Of a stretch of 61,443 nucleotides of DNA, positions 32,783-41,036 are shown in pieces. Position 1 is the stretch's first letter; every line of letters starts with the position of its first letter. Source of the DNA: CAWDPQ01 sp049642465 (GTDB lineage Bacteria > Acidobacteriota > Vicinamibacteria > Vicinamibacterales > 2-12-FULL-66-21); contig JBAROV010000230.1 in NCBI GenBank assembly GCA_049642465.1, positions 1 to 61,443 on the forward strand. Reading direction: 5' to 3'. The translations under genes and the position numbers were made by a program. The notes under the pieces are model-generated. The model was not told the origin of the DNA, did no database searches, and saw only the letters and a program-made list of their open reading frames with translations.

Positions 32783-33130
32783 TACTGGAAGTCGCGACGC
32801 GAACTCGAACCGGTCCTGCTCGGCTCCCTCGAGGAGCAGGTAATGCTGGCGGTTGTCCGAACCGGCGACGACGCCTATGGAATGAACGTGCGGCGGGAGC
32901 TCGAGGAGGTCGCGAACCGTGATGTCGCCATCGGCGCGGTTTACGCCACGCTCGATCGCCTGGAAGCGAAGGGGCTGGTGACCTCGACGCGCGCCGGCGC
33001 ATCCGAGGGGCCGTCCCGCCGCGTATTCGCAGTGACGCCGGCCGGCGCCCGCTCGCTGGCGCTGACGCGCGCGACGCGCGAGCGGCTGTGGTCGGGCGTG
33101 AAAGTCCGGCCGCTCGCTGATGCGAAATGA
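32759..33130 (+). CDS. PadR-family transcriptional regulator
   Basis: 123 residues. Winged-helix PadR domain: LLGSLEEQVMLAVVRTGDDA, GMNVRRELEEV, VAIGAVYATLDRLEAKGLV, then the wing (EGPSRRVFAVTPAGARSLAL). These are usually repressors, binding near-palindromic sites of their own or the neighbouring transporter promoter. The only in-frame start is the GTG at 32759, which lies inside the right arm of the REP-like palindrome, so the first eight residues (MQKTRSDP) come from the repeat. The C-terminal dimerisation helix is short (VRPLADAK). Confidence 0.9.
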   Translation: MQKTRSDPYWKSRRELEPVLLGSLEEQVMLAVVRTGDDAYGMNVRRELEEVANRDVAIGAVYATLDRLEAKGLVTSTRAGASEGPSRRVFAVTPAGARSLALTRATRERLWSGVKVRPLADAK

Positions 33131-33364
33131 TCACGGCTGGCCATTCCTTTCTGCCCTATCGCCCGCACTGACCATACTCATTCTCCACGTTCGGCTGGAC
33201 GATCACGGATTTGGGTGGTCCGTTCCGCCACACGCTCACTCGAGCATCAATTGCGCCTGCAAGTGAGTGTAAACAAAGCAACTTATAGCCTGATACCGAA
33301 CGCCCCGGCGGTACCCGGCTTGCTCAGTTACTCCCAGCCCACCGGTTTCGCCAAGGAGGACGAT

Positions 33365-33976
33365 GTGAGCTGGAAGCAACCGTTCGTTTGGAAAGGATCC
33401 GGCCGCTACATCAAAAAGATGCGCCGCTTCCGAGTGCCCTCAGTCACTCGGCTGGCGCGATCGAACCGTCCAATGGCAATCGCGATCATCGTGCTTGCCA
33501 TTCTTGTGATGGCGGTTCCGTTTGCCATCCGGCAGCGTTCTGCGACCACCGGAGGAAAGCCGACGCTGGCGCAGCCGGAGACGAAACAAGTCGCCGCCCC
33601 GCGAGAGGCAAAGCGCGCCACCCGTCCGGCACCCAGCGTTCCGGCCGAGAAGCCGAAGCCCGAAGCAGTCGCTGAGGCGCCGCAACTCGTGACGATTACC
33701 GGATGCCTCGAGCGCAGCGACGAAACGTTTCGGCTGAAGGACACGTCAGGCGCGGATGCGCCACGGTCACGGAGTTGGAAGACGGCGTTTCTGAAGAAAC
33801 GCTCCACGTCACTCGAGGTCGTCGATGCGTCGAACCGGCTGAAGATGGACAGCTATGTCGGCCAGCGCGTCAGCCTGACCGGAACGGTTGTGGACCGAGA
33901 GATGCACGCGCGTGCGCTCCAGTCCGTCGCGTCATCGTGCGAGGGCCGCAAGTCAGCGAAAGCCGCCACGCTCTGA
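33365..33976 (+). CDS. membrane-anchored protein with OB-fold-like domain
   Basis: 203 residues from the GTG at 33365 with AAGGAGG five bases upstream; the frame continues upstream to 33215 but without a ribosome site. A basic N-terminus (VRSKxxRR type: RFRVPSVTRLARSNR), one membrane helix (PMAIAIIVLAILVMAVPFAI), a Pro/Ala/Lys linker, then a beta domain (LVTITGCLERSDETFRLKDT, YVGQRVSLTGTVVDREMHAR, VASSC) like the DUF5818-type OB fold. Its two cysteines may pair. It lies between PadR and the diheme peroxidase; the role is unknown. Confidence 0.6.
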   Translation: MSWKQPFVWKGSGRYIKKMRRFRVPSVTRLARSNRPMAIAIIVLAILVMAVPFAIRQRSATTGGKPTLAQPETKQVAAPREAKRATRPAPSVPAEKPKPEAVAEAPQLVTITGCLERSDETFRLKDTSGADAPRSRSWKTAFLKKRSTSLEVVDASNRLKMDSYVGQRVSLTGTVVDREMHARALQSVASSCEGRKSAKAATL

Positions 33977-33992
33977 TTCGATTGCTACGTTT

Positions 33993-34025
33993 CCGATCCG
34001 GCGCGCCACGCGCTCGCCGGATCGG
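33993..34025 (+). terminator. strong hairpin after the OB-domain gene
   Basis: CCGATCCGGCG (33993-34003) and CGCCGGATCGG (34015-34025) form a perfect 11-bp stem with an 11-base loop, 16 bases after the stop. There is no T-run, so it may be an RNA stabiliser or a Rho-type end rather than an intrinsic terminator. Confidence 0.45.
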
Positions 34026-34141
34026 CCTCCCGCGATCTGTGCACCTGGTCAACGCCACCTGGACGTGACGACCAGCCTCAACCCAGACCAGTTCGGCATT
34101 TCTGGTGTCTAACCTTCCGTCACGACACCGTGGAGGCCGGA

Positions 34142-35257
34142 ATGACACGCATTCTATCTGGGCCCCTCTTGGTTCTGGTGTTCGTCTTGAGCGCAGCCGG
34201 GCTATCGTCGTCGCGGCCGGCGGCCAACAACACCCTCAATCTTCCCGCCACGCCCCATCGTTACGCGAACGTCGAGCTGCCTGCGCATTTCACGCAACTG
34301 GGGCAGAACCACGACAACACTCCGCCGGACAACCCGGTGAGCGACAATGGCGCCACGCTGGGCCGCGTGCTCTTCTATGACACCCGCCTGTCGGCCAATA
34401 ACACCACATCGTGCGGGTCGTGCCACGTGCAGGCGCACGCGTTTGCCGACCCGAAGCCCTCGAGCAAGGGATTTCACGGCGCGCTGACGGATCGCCGCGC
34501 GATGCCGCTGGTCAACGTCCGCTATTACCAGCGTGCGCGATTTTTCTGGGACGAACGGGCAGGCAACCTCGAGCAGATGGTGCTGCTGCCTATCCAGAAT
34601 CGTATCGAGATGGGACACGAGCTCAAGCGAGTCGTCCACACGCTCGCGCGCGACAAGATGTATCACGCGCTCTTCGCGCGCGCCTTTGGCGATCGCCAGA
34701 TTACCGATCAGCGAATCGGGAAGGCGCTCGCGCAGTTCGTCCGATCCCTCGTCTCCTACCAGTCGCGATACGACCAGGGGCGCGCCCGCACACAATCAGC
34801 GCAGGACGACTTCGACAATTTCACGCGGCAGGAGAACCGCGGCAAGGCGCTCTTCATGCGCAATTGCGGCACCTGCCATATGAAAGACGGGAACGAGCAC
34901 TTCTTCGTCCCGACCCCCGCCAATACTGGATTAAGAGGCAAGCAACAGACCGAAGACGGTGGCGTCGGCGACGTGACGCTGCGCGCCGCGGACCTCGGCT
35001 CGTTCAAGTCCCCCTCGCTCCGCAACGTCGAGGTCACCGCCCCATACGGTCACGACGGACGCTTCACGTCGCTCGACGCGTTGATCGACCACTACAGCGA
35101 CAACGCGATTCTGGATCCGAACCTCGGTTACATGGTTCCTGTGGGCCCGTTGAAGTTCACAGCATCAGAGAAAGCGGCACTGATCGCCTTCCTGGAGACG
35201 CTGACGGACCGGACATTCCTGACCGATCCCCGATTCTCGAATCCGTTCGTGCAATAG
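34142..35257 (+). CDS. MauG/CcpA-type diheme cytochrome c peroxidase
   Basis: 371 residues from the ATG at 34142 (GGAGG upstream). A signal peptide (ILSGPLLVLVFVLSAAG) is followed by the diheme peroxidase fold. The first heme site is CGSCH (TTSCGSCHVQAHAFADP), the second CGTCH (MRNCGTCHMKDGNEHFF), with GRVLFYDTRLSANNTTSCGS and SFKSPSLRNVEVTAPYGHDG, which is the family signature near the second heme. It could reduce H2O2 in the periplasm or oxidise a partner as MauG does. Eleven bases before the EF-hand gene. Confidence 0.92.
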   Translation: MTRILSGPLLVLVFVLSAAGLSSSRPAANNTLNLPATPHRYANVELPAHFTQLGQNHDNTPPDNPVSDNGATLGRVLFYDTRLSANNTTSCGSCHVQAHAFADPKPSSKGFHGALTDRRAMPLVNVRYYQRARFFWDERAGNLEQMVLLPIQNRIEMGHELKRVVHTLARDKMYHALFARAFGDRQITDQRIGKALAQFVRSLVSYQSRYDQGRARTQSAQDDFDNFTRQENRGKALFMRNCGTCHMKDGNEHFFVPTPANTGLRGKQQTEDGGVGDVTLRAADLGSFKSPSLRNVEVTAPYGHDGRFTSLDALIDHYSDNAILDPNLGYMVPVGPLKFTASEKAALIAFLETLTDRTFLTDPRFSNPFVQ

Positions 35258-35267
35258 CGAGGACGTC

Positions 35268-35870
35268 ATGACGAGCGCTGCGCGCACCATGCTGACGACC
35301 GGAGCCATGCTGATTGGGGTTGGCGCTGCCGCCGCACAGGCGCCCGTGCCCCGCCCGGCGGTCCTCATCACCGAGATGCCGCCGCCGCTTGCGGCTCCAG
35401 GAAGGTCCCCCGTCGCCGTGATCGAACGACTCAAGTCTTTCGATGCCAATTCCGACCATCGGATATCGCGCGACGAGCTGCCGGAGCGCATGCAGGAAGT
35501 CGTCGCGCGCGGCGACAGAAATGCGGACGCCGCTCTTGATTCGGATGAGATTCGCGCCCTCGTGACTGCGGTATCGTCCCAGCGTGTCCGCGGTTCCTTT
35601 CGCTCCCAGGCATCGGAGGGCTTGCCGGGCGTCATCAACGACCTGAAGCTGCCGCCCGTGAAGCACGCCCGCGCGATTGCCGTCCTGAGCGCCTACAAGC
35701 TGCCTCGTACGATCAACGACTCGACCGGCAGCGACCTTTACAGAGAGCTGAGAGCGCTGCTCGACGATGAGGAGTATGAGAACTTTGTGGCGGCGGCGGC
35801 GCGTTTGTCGAGGAGTCCGCAGCTACGGATGAATACCAGCGGCGGGATTGTCAACGGGGTTACCAGATGA
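35268..35870 (+). CDS. secreted EF-hand protein
   Basis: 200 residues. A signal peptide (RTMLTTGAMLIGVGAAAAQA) is followed by two EF-hand-like loops: FDANSDHRISRDELPERM near residue 58 and GDRNADAALDSDEI near residue 82, with Asp/Asn/Glu at the calcium positions. A helical C-terminal half (LPPVKHARAIAVLSAYKLPR) follows. Co-transcribed with the diheme peroxidase (11-bp gap); the calcium site of diheme peroxidases makes a functional link possible but unproved. Confidence 0.8.
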   Translation: MTSAARTMLTTGAMLIGVGAAAAQAPVPRPAVLITEMPPPLAAPGRSPVAVIERLKSFDANSDHRISRDELPERMQEVVARGDRNADAALDSDEIRALVTAVSSQRVRGSFRSQASEGLPGVINDLKLPPVKHARAIAVLSAYKLPRTINDSTGSDLYRELRALLDDEEYENFVAAAARLSRSPQLRMNTSGGIVNGVTR

Positions 35871-35903
35871 TTACTTGGCCGTAACTGCGATCATGTGAAT
35901 CCG

Positions 35904-37133
35904 TCACGTCGCAGCGACGGCTTTCGGCAGAGGGCGATCCACCTCGTCCTCGAAGCCAAACACGAACAGCGTGGTAACGATGACCGCGAAGACAAGCGGA
36001 AAGATCCAGAAGATCTGCCATTGCGGAAGAGTTCCGGCGCCACCGGTGGCCGGCATGATGGCGTTGAAGATCGCTCCTGCTGCCAGCGTCCCCAGTCCCT
36101 GGCCCACTCCGTAGGTCGCCAGCACGAACAGGCCTTGCGCTTGCGCACGAATCTCCCGAGACGCTTTTCTATCGATGTAGACCTGACCGGCGATATAGAC
36201 GAAGTCGTAACACGGACCGTGGAGGCAGATGCCCGCGATCAGCATCCAGCTGACGGCTTCGGGCGCACCGAGCGCAAAGAGCGCATACCTCGCAATCCAG
36301 GCCAACATACCGGCGATCAAGACCCATTTCACGCCCCACTTCAGGAAGAACCACGGCAGCAACAGCAGGAACACGACTTCGGACATCTGGCCGAACGTCA
36401 TCTTGAAAGCAGGATTCGAAACGTGCGCATCGCGCAAAAAGACCGGCACGTAGGCAAAGTACGTCGCCAGCGGGATGCTCGTCAGCATCACGCTGATGAT
36501 GAAGACGATGAAGGCGCGCGAGTGGAGTCGGGAGAGGGCATCGAGGCCGAAGATGTCGCGAACCGAGAGTGACTTGCCGGCGCCGGGCGGAGGGACGTTC
36601 GGCAACGTAAAGCTGTACACACCCATCAGGATTCCGGCAGCGCCGGCGACGTACATCGGCAAAGCCGTGGTATCTCCCTGCAGAAGATAGCTGACGAGAA
36701 TCCCCGCCGCGATCCAGCCCGCGGTTCCGCACACACGGATCAACGGGAATTCACGTTCCTTGTTCTGCAACAGGTGAAACGCCGTTGCCATCGCCAACCC
36801 AACGGTGGGCATGTAGCACAACATGTGCAAAAGCAGCACGGTGAGGAAAAGCGGAGTCGAGGCCAATCTGCCTTCCGCCAGGAACGGCGCGGAGAACACG
36901 AAGAGTCCGCTGAGCACGTGCATGACGCCGAGCACCCGCTGCACGGGGAACAACCGATCGGCAATCATCCCGAGAAAGAATGGCGCGACGATCGATCCGA
37001 TCGGGCTTGCCATGTAGGCCAGATAGATGACGTCGGTCATCCCCCGGTTCTTCATGTAGTTCCCCCCGGTGGCATACCAAGACCCCCAGATGAAGAACTG
37101 GAGGAACATCATCAGCATTAAACGGAGCTTCAT
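35904..37133 (-). CDS. NupG-type MFS nucleoside/sugar transporter
   Basis: 409 residues, about twelve membrane helices. The N-terminus MKLRLMLMMFLQFFIWGSWY resembles nucleoside:H+ symporters of the NupG/XapB family, as do GLAMATAFHLLQNKEREFPL and IRVCGTAGWIAAGILVSYLL. The ATG at 37133 is used because the upstream frame translates the GC-rich repeat. It probably imports a nucleoside or related sugar. It faces the TIM-barrel isomerase gene, which is read in the same direction, so an operon with it is likely. Confidence 0.82.
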   Translation of the reverse strand: MKLRLMLMMFLQFFIWGSWYATGGNYMKNRGMTDVIYLAYMASPIGSIVAPFFLGMIADRLFPVQRVLGVMHVLSGLFVFSAPFLAEGRLASTPLFLTVLLLHMLCYMPTVGLAMATAFHLLQNKEREFPLIRVCGTAGWIAAGILVSYLLQGDTTALPMYVAGAAGILMGVYSFTLPNVPPPGAGKSLSVRDIFGLDALSRLHSRAFIVFIISVMLTSIPLATYFAYVPVFLRDAHVSNPAFKMTFGQMSEVVFLLLLPWFFLKWGVKWVLIAGMLAWIARYALFALGAPEAVSWMLIAGICLHGPCYDFVYIAGQVYIDRKASREIRAQAQGLFVLATYGVGQGLGTLAAGAIFNAIMPATGGAGTLPQWQIFWIFPLVFAVIVTTLFVFGFEDEVDRPLPKAVAAT

Positions 37134-37148
37134 TTTTTTAATTTTGCG

Positions 37149-37200
37149 CTGGGGCCCCACCCCCAGCGCCTGCCAGCGCTCGCTTCGCTCGCGCCGCTGA
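37149..37200. repeat. GC-rich dispersed motif, copy 2
   Basis: On the reverse strand GCGAGCGAAGCGAGCG then GGGGGTGGGGCCCC, matching the core of the motif at 46-84. It lies between the transporter start and the isomerase gene and includes GGCGCTGGGGG that pairs with CCCCAGCGCC, so a hairpin is likely. Confidence 0.5.
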
Positions 37201-37241
37201 TTAGTAGCCCCTTGCCGCTTTGACTCGCGACTTTGACTAGG

Positions 37242-38225
37242 CTAGAACCGTCCCACCGCGCGAAGGTGCTCCGGTTTAGAAGCAGAAGACGCGTGTTCGA
37301 CGAGCCGCTTGACGTATCGAAGCGCCAGGCGGGTGCCTCGGTCGATCTCTTCGATGCCGGCGATGGCGTGATGCTTCAGCACCGGCGTGCAGTACTCCGA
37401 CACCAGATAGCCGTCGTAACCAATCTGGTGAAGGGCGCCGATGAATGCCTCGTAGTTGATCTGCCCGCCAAATGAGGGCGCGGGATCCTGGATGACGTCA
37501 CCGTCCGGCGTCTCGCTGAAGTTCCACGCCCCGTAGTGGGTGTAGGCGAGATGCGCGCGGCATTGGCGGACTGCTTCCCGAACGTAATCATCGCTCTGGC
37601 GGTCGTAAAAGAGATTCACATCGAGGCAGAGCTTCACATTCGGACGGTCGATCTCCTGCATCATCGCCAGGACGTCCTCATATCCCGGGGTGATCACGGG
37701 CGCATGATTCTGAAGGGCGAGGGTAATGCCCATGTCTGCCGCCCAGCCGGCGACCTCGCGGATGCCGTCCACCGCGCGGTGCCATTTGCGCAGCTCCGGC
37801 GGATACAGACGCCGGTAGTGATTGCCGCGTTCGTACGGCGCGTACATGGCGATGGCTTCCTCGTCGTTGATGAGACCGGGCCAGGCGGCAAAGACTTTGA
37901 CCAGGTCGACGTCGAGATCGCGAGCCAGATCGAGCACCGCGCGCATCATGGCGAGGTTGTTCTCGCGCTCCTCCATCAGGTGGCTCGTGAAATTCGAGAC
38001 GCTCTCTACCGCACACAGTGCGATTCCGCGATCGGCGGCGATTGCCTTGATCCGGGCGCGTTCAGCCGTGCCCAGATCGATCGGCGAGCCGACCGGCCGC
38101 TTGGTCTCGATCGCGAGCGCGTCGAACCCAAGCTCCTGGGCCTTGTGGATCTGCTGTTCAAGCGACAGCGGCTCGCCGTCGTAGAACAAACCGGAATATG
38201 AGACGGTCAGCAGCCCGAACTTCAT
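37242..38225 (-). CDS. sugar phosphate isomerase/epimerase family (TIM barrel)
   Basis: 327 residues from the ATG at 38225 with AGGG seven bases upstream; an earlier ATG translates a heptamer repeat. Xylose-isomerase-like TIM barrel: FGFDALAIET-type strand 1 (ELGFDALAIE), LALQNHAPVITPGYEDVL, VKLCLDVNLFYDR, HLAYTHYGAWNF and GYLVSEYCTPVLKHHA carry the Glu/Asp/His metal ligands. Cytoplasmic, without a signal. Likely isomerises or epimerises a sugar delivered by the adjacent NupG-type carrier. Confidence 0.85.
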   Translation of the reverse strand: MKFGLLTVSYSGLFYDGEPLSLEQQIHKAQELGFDALAIETKRPVGSPIDLGTAERARIKAIAADRGIALCAVESVSNFTSHLMEERENNLAMMRAVLDLARDLDVDLVKVFAAWPGLINDEEAIAMYAPYERGNHYRRLYPPELRKWHRAVDGIREVAGWAADMGITLALQNHAPVITPGYEDVLAMMQEIDRPNVKLCLDVNLFYDRQSDDYVREAVRQCRAHLAYTHYGAWNFSETPDGDVIQDPAPSFGGQINYEAFIGALHQIGYDGYLVSEYCTPVLKHHAIAGIEEIDRGTRLALRYVKRLVEHASSASKPEHLRAVGRF

Positions 38226-38246
38226 CAACAGCCCTCCGCGGAACAA

Positions 38247-38267
38247 GGGAAAAGGGACAAGGGACAA
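38247..38267. repeat. 7-bp array (GGGACAA word)
   Basis: GGGAAAA, GGGACAA, GGGACAA in register, then AGGAAAC. It lies in the divergent gap between the isomerase and dipeptidase genes. The word is related to the array at 751-778. Confidence 0.7.
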
Positions 38268-38304
38268 AGGAAACGTTGTGGCCTATATTAATCTCGGTTC
38301 GCAC

Positions 38305-39426
38305 ATGTTGACGAGAAGAGGCTTCCTCGAACGCACGGCCACGCTCGCCGTCGGTGCCGCACTTTTCCCAGGATCCGCCCAACAGCGCCGTCCTCACGAC
38401 TTCATCGTCGTCGAAGGACACAGGGACATCTGGGAGTTCAACGACCGATTCAGGCTGCGCGACAAAGCCCAGCACTCGCCGATGCGCGATTTTCTCGTGC
38501 CGCGGCTGATCGAAGGAGGTGTGAGCGTCGTGATCATGCCTGCCGGCGGCGATTCGGTTGACGAGCGCGGCGGGGTCACGAATCTGCTGGAAGGCTCGCT
38601 GCGTGTGCTCGACATGCTGCTGGTCGAGATCGAAAAGACGAACGGCAAGGCCTCGATCATCAGGACCAGGGCCGACGTTCCTACCGCGCCGAACCAAGGC
38701 AAGGTGCAATTCTTTCTCGATCTCGAAGGCGGTGGCTCGATTCAGATCGATCCCGAGCCCGATTACCATCCCGATCGCCGGCTCGCACTGCTGCGCCACT
38801 TCTTCAGGCTCGGCGTACGGGGTATGCAACTGACGCACAACGGACGCAACATGCTGGCGGAAGGCATCGACGGCGGAAAGATGGGCAGCCGGCTGTCCCG
38901 GTTTGGCGTCGAAGTCGTGCAGGAGATGAACCGCCTCGGAATGATCATCGGCGTCTCGCATCTTTCAGCCAACGCCCTTCTCCATGTCGCCGAGATCACG
39001 AAGCAGCCGATCATCTCGTCGCATCAGAACATCAACCCGTTTCTGAAGTCTCCGCTGGAACTGATGGCGGAAGAAGTGAAAGCGATCGCCGCAACGGGTG
39101 GAGTCGTCGGACTCCGGTACATCGAGGGCCGAACGCCGTACACGGTGCTGGTGGACGAATGCGAGCATCTGGCGAAGACGGTTGGCGTCCAGCACATCGG
39201 CATCGGATGGCTCGGCCACGACAAGGGACACCCCTATGTCGGCTACGTGCCGGGCGCGATGAAGCCGAGTCGCCCGCCAAGTGCGATCGAGAACCAGAGC
39301 ATGTACGAGCACTGGGACGCTTTCATCCGGATGCTCGCCGAGCGGGGATTCAAGGATGCGGAGATCGGGATGATCGTCGGCGGAAATTTTCTGCGCGTGA
39401 TGACGGCGGTGCTGCCCCTCTCATGA
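38305..39426 (+). CDS. Tat-exported membrane dipeptidase (peptidase M19 family)
   Basis: 373 residues from the ATG at 38305, which begins the twin-arginine signal LTRRGFLERTATLAVGAALF. Renal-dipeptidase fold: His-x-Asp in VEGHRDIW, Glu in LDLEGGGS, His in GVSHLSANA and His in SSHQNINPF match the metal ligands. At the last ligand region, usually a DFDG-type sequence, it reads GWLGHDKG, so one Asp position appears changed. It may hydrolyse dipeptides or D-amino-acid dipeptides in the periplasm, with an altered site. Confidence 0.82.
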   Translation: MLTRRGFLERTATLAVGAALFPGSAQQRRPHDFIVVEGHRDIWEFNDRFRLRDKAQHSPMRDFLVPRLIEGGVSVVIMPAGGDSVDERGGVTNLLEGSLRVLDMLLVEIEKTNGKASIIRTRADVPTAPNQGKVQFFLDLEGGGSIQIDPEPDYHPDRRLALLRHFFRLGVRGMQLTHNGRNMLAEGIDGGKMGSRLSRFGVEVVQEMNRLGMIIGVSHLSANALLHVAEITKQPIISSHQNINPFLKSPLELMAEEVKAIAATGGVVGLRYIEGRTPYTVLVDECEHLAKTVGVQHIGIGWLGHDKGHPYVGYVPGAMKPSRPPSAIENQSMYEHWDAFIRMLAERGFKDAEIGMIVGGNFLRVMTAVLPLS

Positions 39427-39846
39427 CGTCGCCTCGTGGCCGACTAGACCCTCGGGCTTGATCCCCGGTTCGTTCGGATAGGGGAAGAACAGCTGGTTCC
39501 CGTCTGGATCCTCGACAACCAGCAGCTGGTAACCCCAGCGGCCGTCCTTGATCGGAACGCCGCGGGCTTCGAGCTCGGCGCGCAACGCATCGACCGCCGC
39601 GACCTCGGCCTCGTGAGTTAGTGGTTCGACGTTCAGGGAAATGAACATCAGGCCCTTGCCGACTTTCTCCCGCCACTGGTCGGAGAGGATGAGGGCGCAG
39701 TTCTGACGGTCGATCTGGGCGATGTGAGTGTGGCCCTCCCACTCCACGCGCCAGGGAACCGTGAAGCCGAGCCGGTCCACATAGAAGCGGAGAGAAGCCT
39801 CGACATTCGAGACGTGAAGCACGGCGCGGGCGAACCACTCGATCAT
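39421..39846 (-). CDS. glyoxalase/dioxygenase-fold (VOC) protein
   Basis: 141 residues from the ATG at 39846. A VOC module with ARAVLHVSNVEASLRFYVDR, CALILSDQW and the C-terminal YQLLVVEDPDGNQLFFPYP. Bleomycin-resistance/glyoxalase-like proteins of this size bind a metal or sequester a small molecule; substrate unknown. Its stop overlaps the end of the dipeptidase gene by six bases in convergent orientation. Confidence 0.8.
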   Translation of the reverse strand: MIEWFARAVLHVSNVEASLRFYVDRLGFTVPWRVEWEGHTHIAQIDRQNCALILSDQWREKVGKGLMFISLNVEPLTHEAEVAAVDALRAELEARGVPIKDGRWGYQLLVVEDPDGNQLFFPYPNEPGIKPEGLVGHEATS

Positions 39847-39943
39847 GGCGCCGATGCTACTACGCCGCGCGCGTACGCGGAGCAGCAACGCTCGCGAACT
39901 GGAGCATGACCTTGGTCGCTTCATGACCCGCGGCTGCATCCGC

Positions 39944-39976
39944 AACTTGTTCCGGAACAGGCAAGAGTCTTGCGCG
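39944..39976. repeat. double-palindrome repeat, copy 2
   Basis: AACT, TGTTCCGGAACA, G, GCAAGAGTCTTGC, GCG: 32 of 33 bases match 23877-23909. It lies between the VOC gene and the GH16 gene. Confidence 0.7.
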
Positions 39977-40030
39977 AGCAGGGCACCCGAGCCGCGCTGG
40001 CTGGATAACCACGGCAGCCCTCACCTCGCC

Positions 40031-40951
40031 TCACCGAGCCTGATAGATCCGTACGTAGTCGACTTCGAGGCGAGCCGGAAACGCCGTCAACGATGGATCG
40101 CCGCCTTGCGTTCCGCCGATGGCGAGGTTGACGAGTACGTAATGCGGCTGACGGAAAGGATTCGTGCCGCTGCCATCCTGATTGACGGTGTGCGTGAGAT
40201 CCACCTTGTTCAAAGGCTGACCGTCGACGAATAGAGCGATCGCACCTTCATCCCAGTCCATCCGCCACACGTGAAAGTCCCTCGACCACGCCGGCCCATT
40301 GAAGGAGGTGATCGGCTTGCGTGAGTCGGCCCAAATCGCCTGATAGCGCTCGGCGCCACCCCACGCGACATTCGCGAGGAGCGTTCCGCGGTAATACTCC
40401 ATGATGTCGATCTCGCCGTTGTGCGGCCAGGTGCCGGAGACGCCGAGCGTCCAAAAGGCCGGCCACAAACCTGGGCGCGTATCGATGCGCCCACGCATTT
40501 CGAACCGGCCGTATCGCCAACTGTGCAGGCCCTTCGTCATCAAGCTCGCGGACGTGTAGTCGGCGAATTCTCTGTTGCGTTTCCAGTCGCTTGTGGAGGC
40601 ATCGAACTGCGGGTTGGGGACGCGTTCACGCCTGCCCTCGATCACGAGCACGCCGTCAGTAACCTTCGCGTTCTCAGACCTGTACCACTGCAACTCCCGG
40701 TTGCGAACGAAACCGAGTTCGAACGTCCAGTTCGCCTTATCTGGCTCGCCGTCGCGGTTGAACTCGTCGGACCACACGAGCGTGAAGCCCGGGTAAGTGA
40801 CAGGCGGAATGGTGAGCGCGCCCGACTGGCCGTACGGTGGCACACTCGGCCTCGCTGGCGCACAGGCCGAGAGCACGGCAGCGAAACCGACCGTGGCACG
40901 AAAGAGCGGAAATGAAAAGAGCGCCGCCGCCCTCGCCGCGAAGATTTTCAT
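40031..40951 (-). CDS. GH16-family glycoside hydrolase (lipoprotein or secreted)
   Basis: 306 residues from the ATG at 40951. The N-terminus KIFAARAAALFSFPLFRATV to FAAVLSAC has a lipobox-like LSAC, so it is probably a lipoprotein. The catalytic motif ExDxxE is present as GEIDIMEYYRG, with LVWSDEFNRDG, WYRSENAKVTDGVLVIEGRR and ADYTSASLMTKG typical of laminarinase-like GH16. Beta-1,3(4)-glucan or agar-type substrates are common. It is read divergently from the Tat-exported protein at 41037. Confidence 0.88.
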   Translation of the reverse strand: MKIFAARAAALFSFPLFRATVGFAAVLSACAPARPSVPPYGQSGALTIPPVTYPGFTLVWSDEFNRDGEPDKANWTFELGFVRNRELQWYRSENAKVTDGVLVIEGRRERVPNPQFDASTSDWKRNREFADYTSASLMTKGLHSWRYGRFEMRGRIDTRPGLWPAFWTLGVSGTWPHNGEIDIMEYYRGTLLANVAWGGAERYQAIWADSRKPITSFNGPAWSRDFHVWRMDWDEGAIALFVDGQPLNKVDLTHTVNQDGSGTNPFRQPHYVLVNLAIGGTQGGDPSLTAFPARLEVDYVRIYQAR

Positions 40952-41036
40952 CAATATCCACGGTAAATGTAACCCGACTACGACTGCACGCGCGGGCAAT
41001 CTGGGAGTACGATGAGCGGCTACTGAGCTCTTAATC

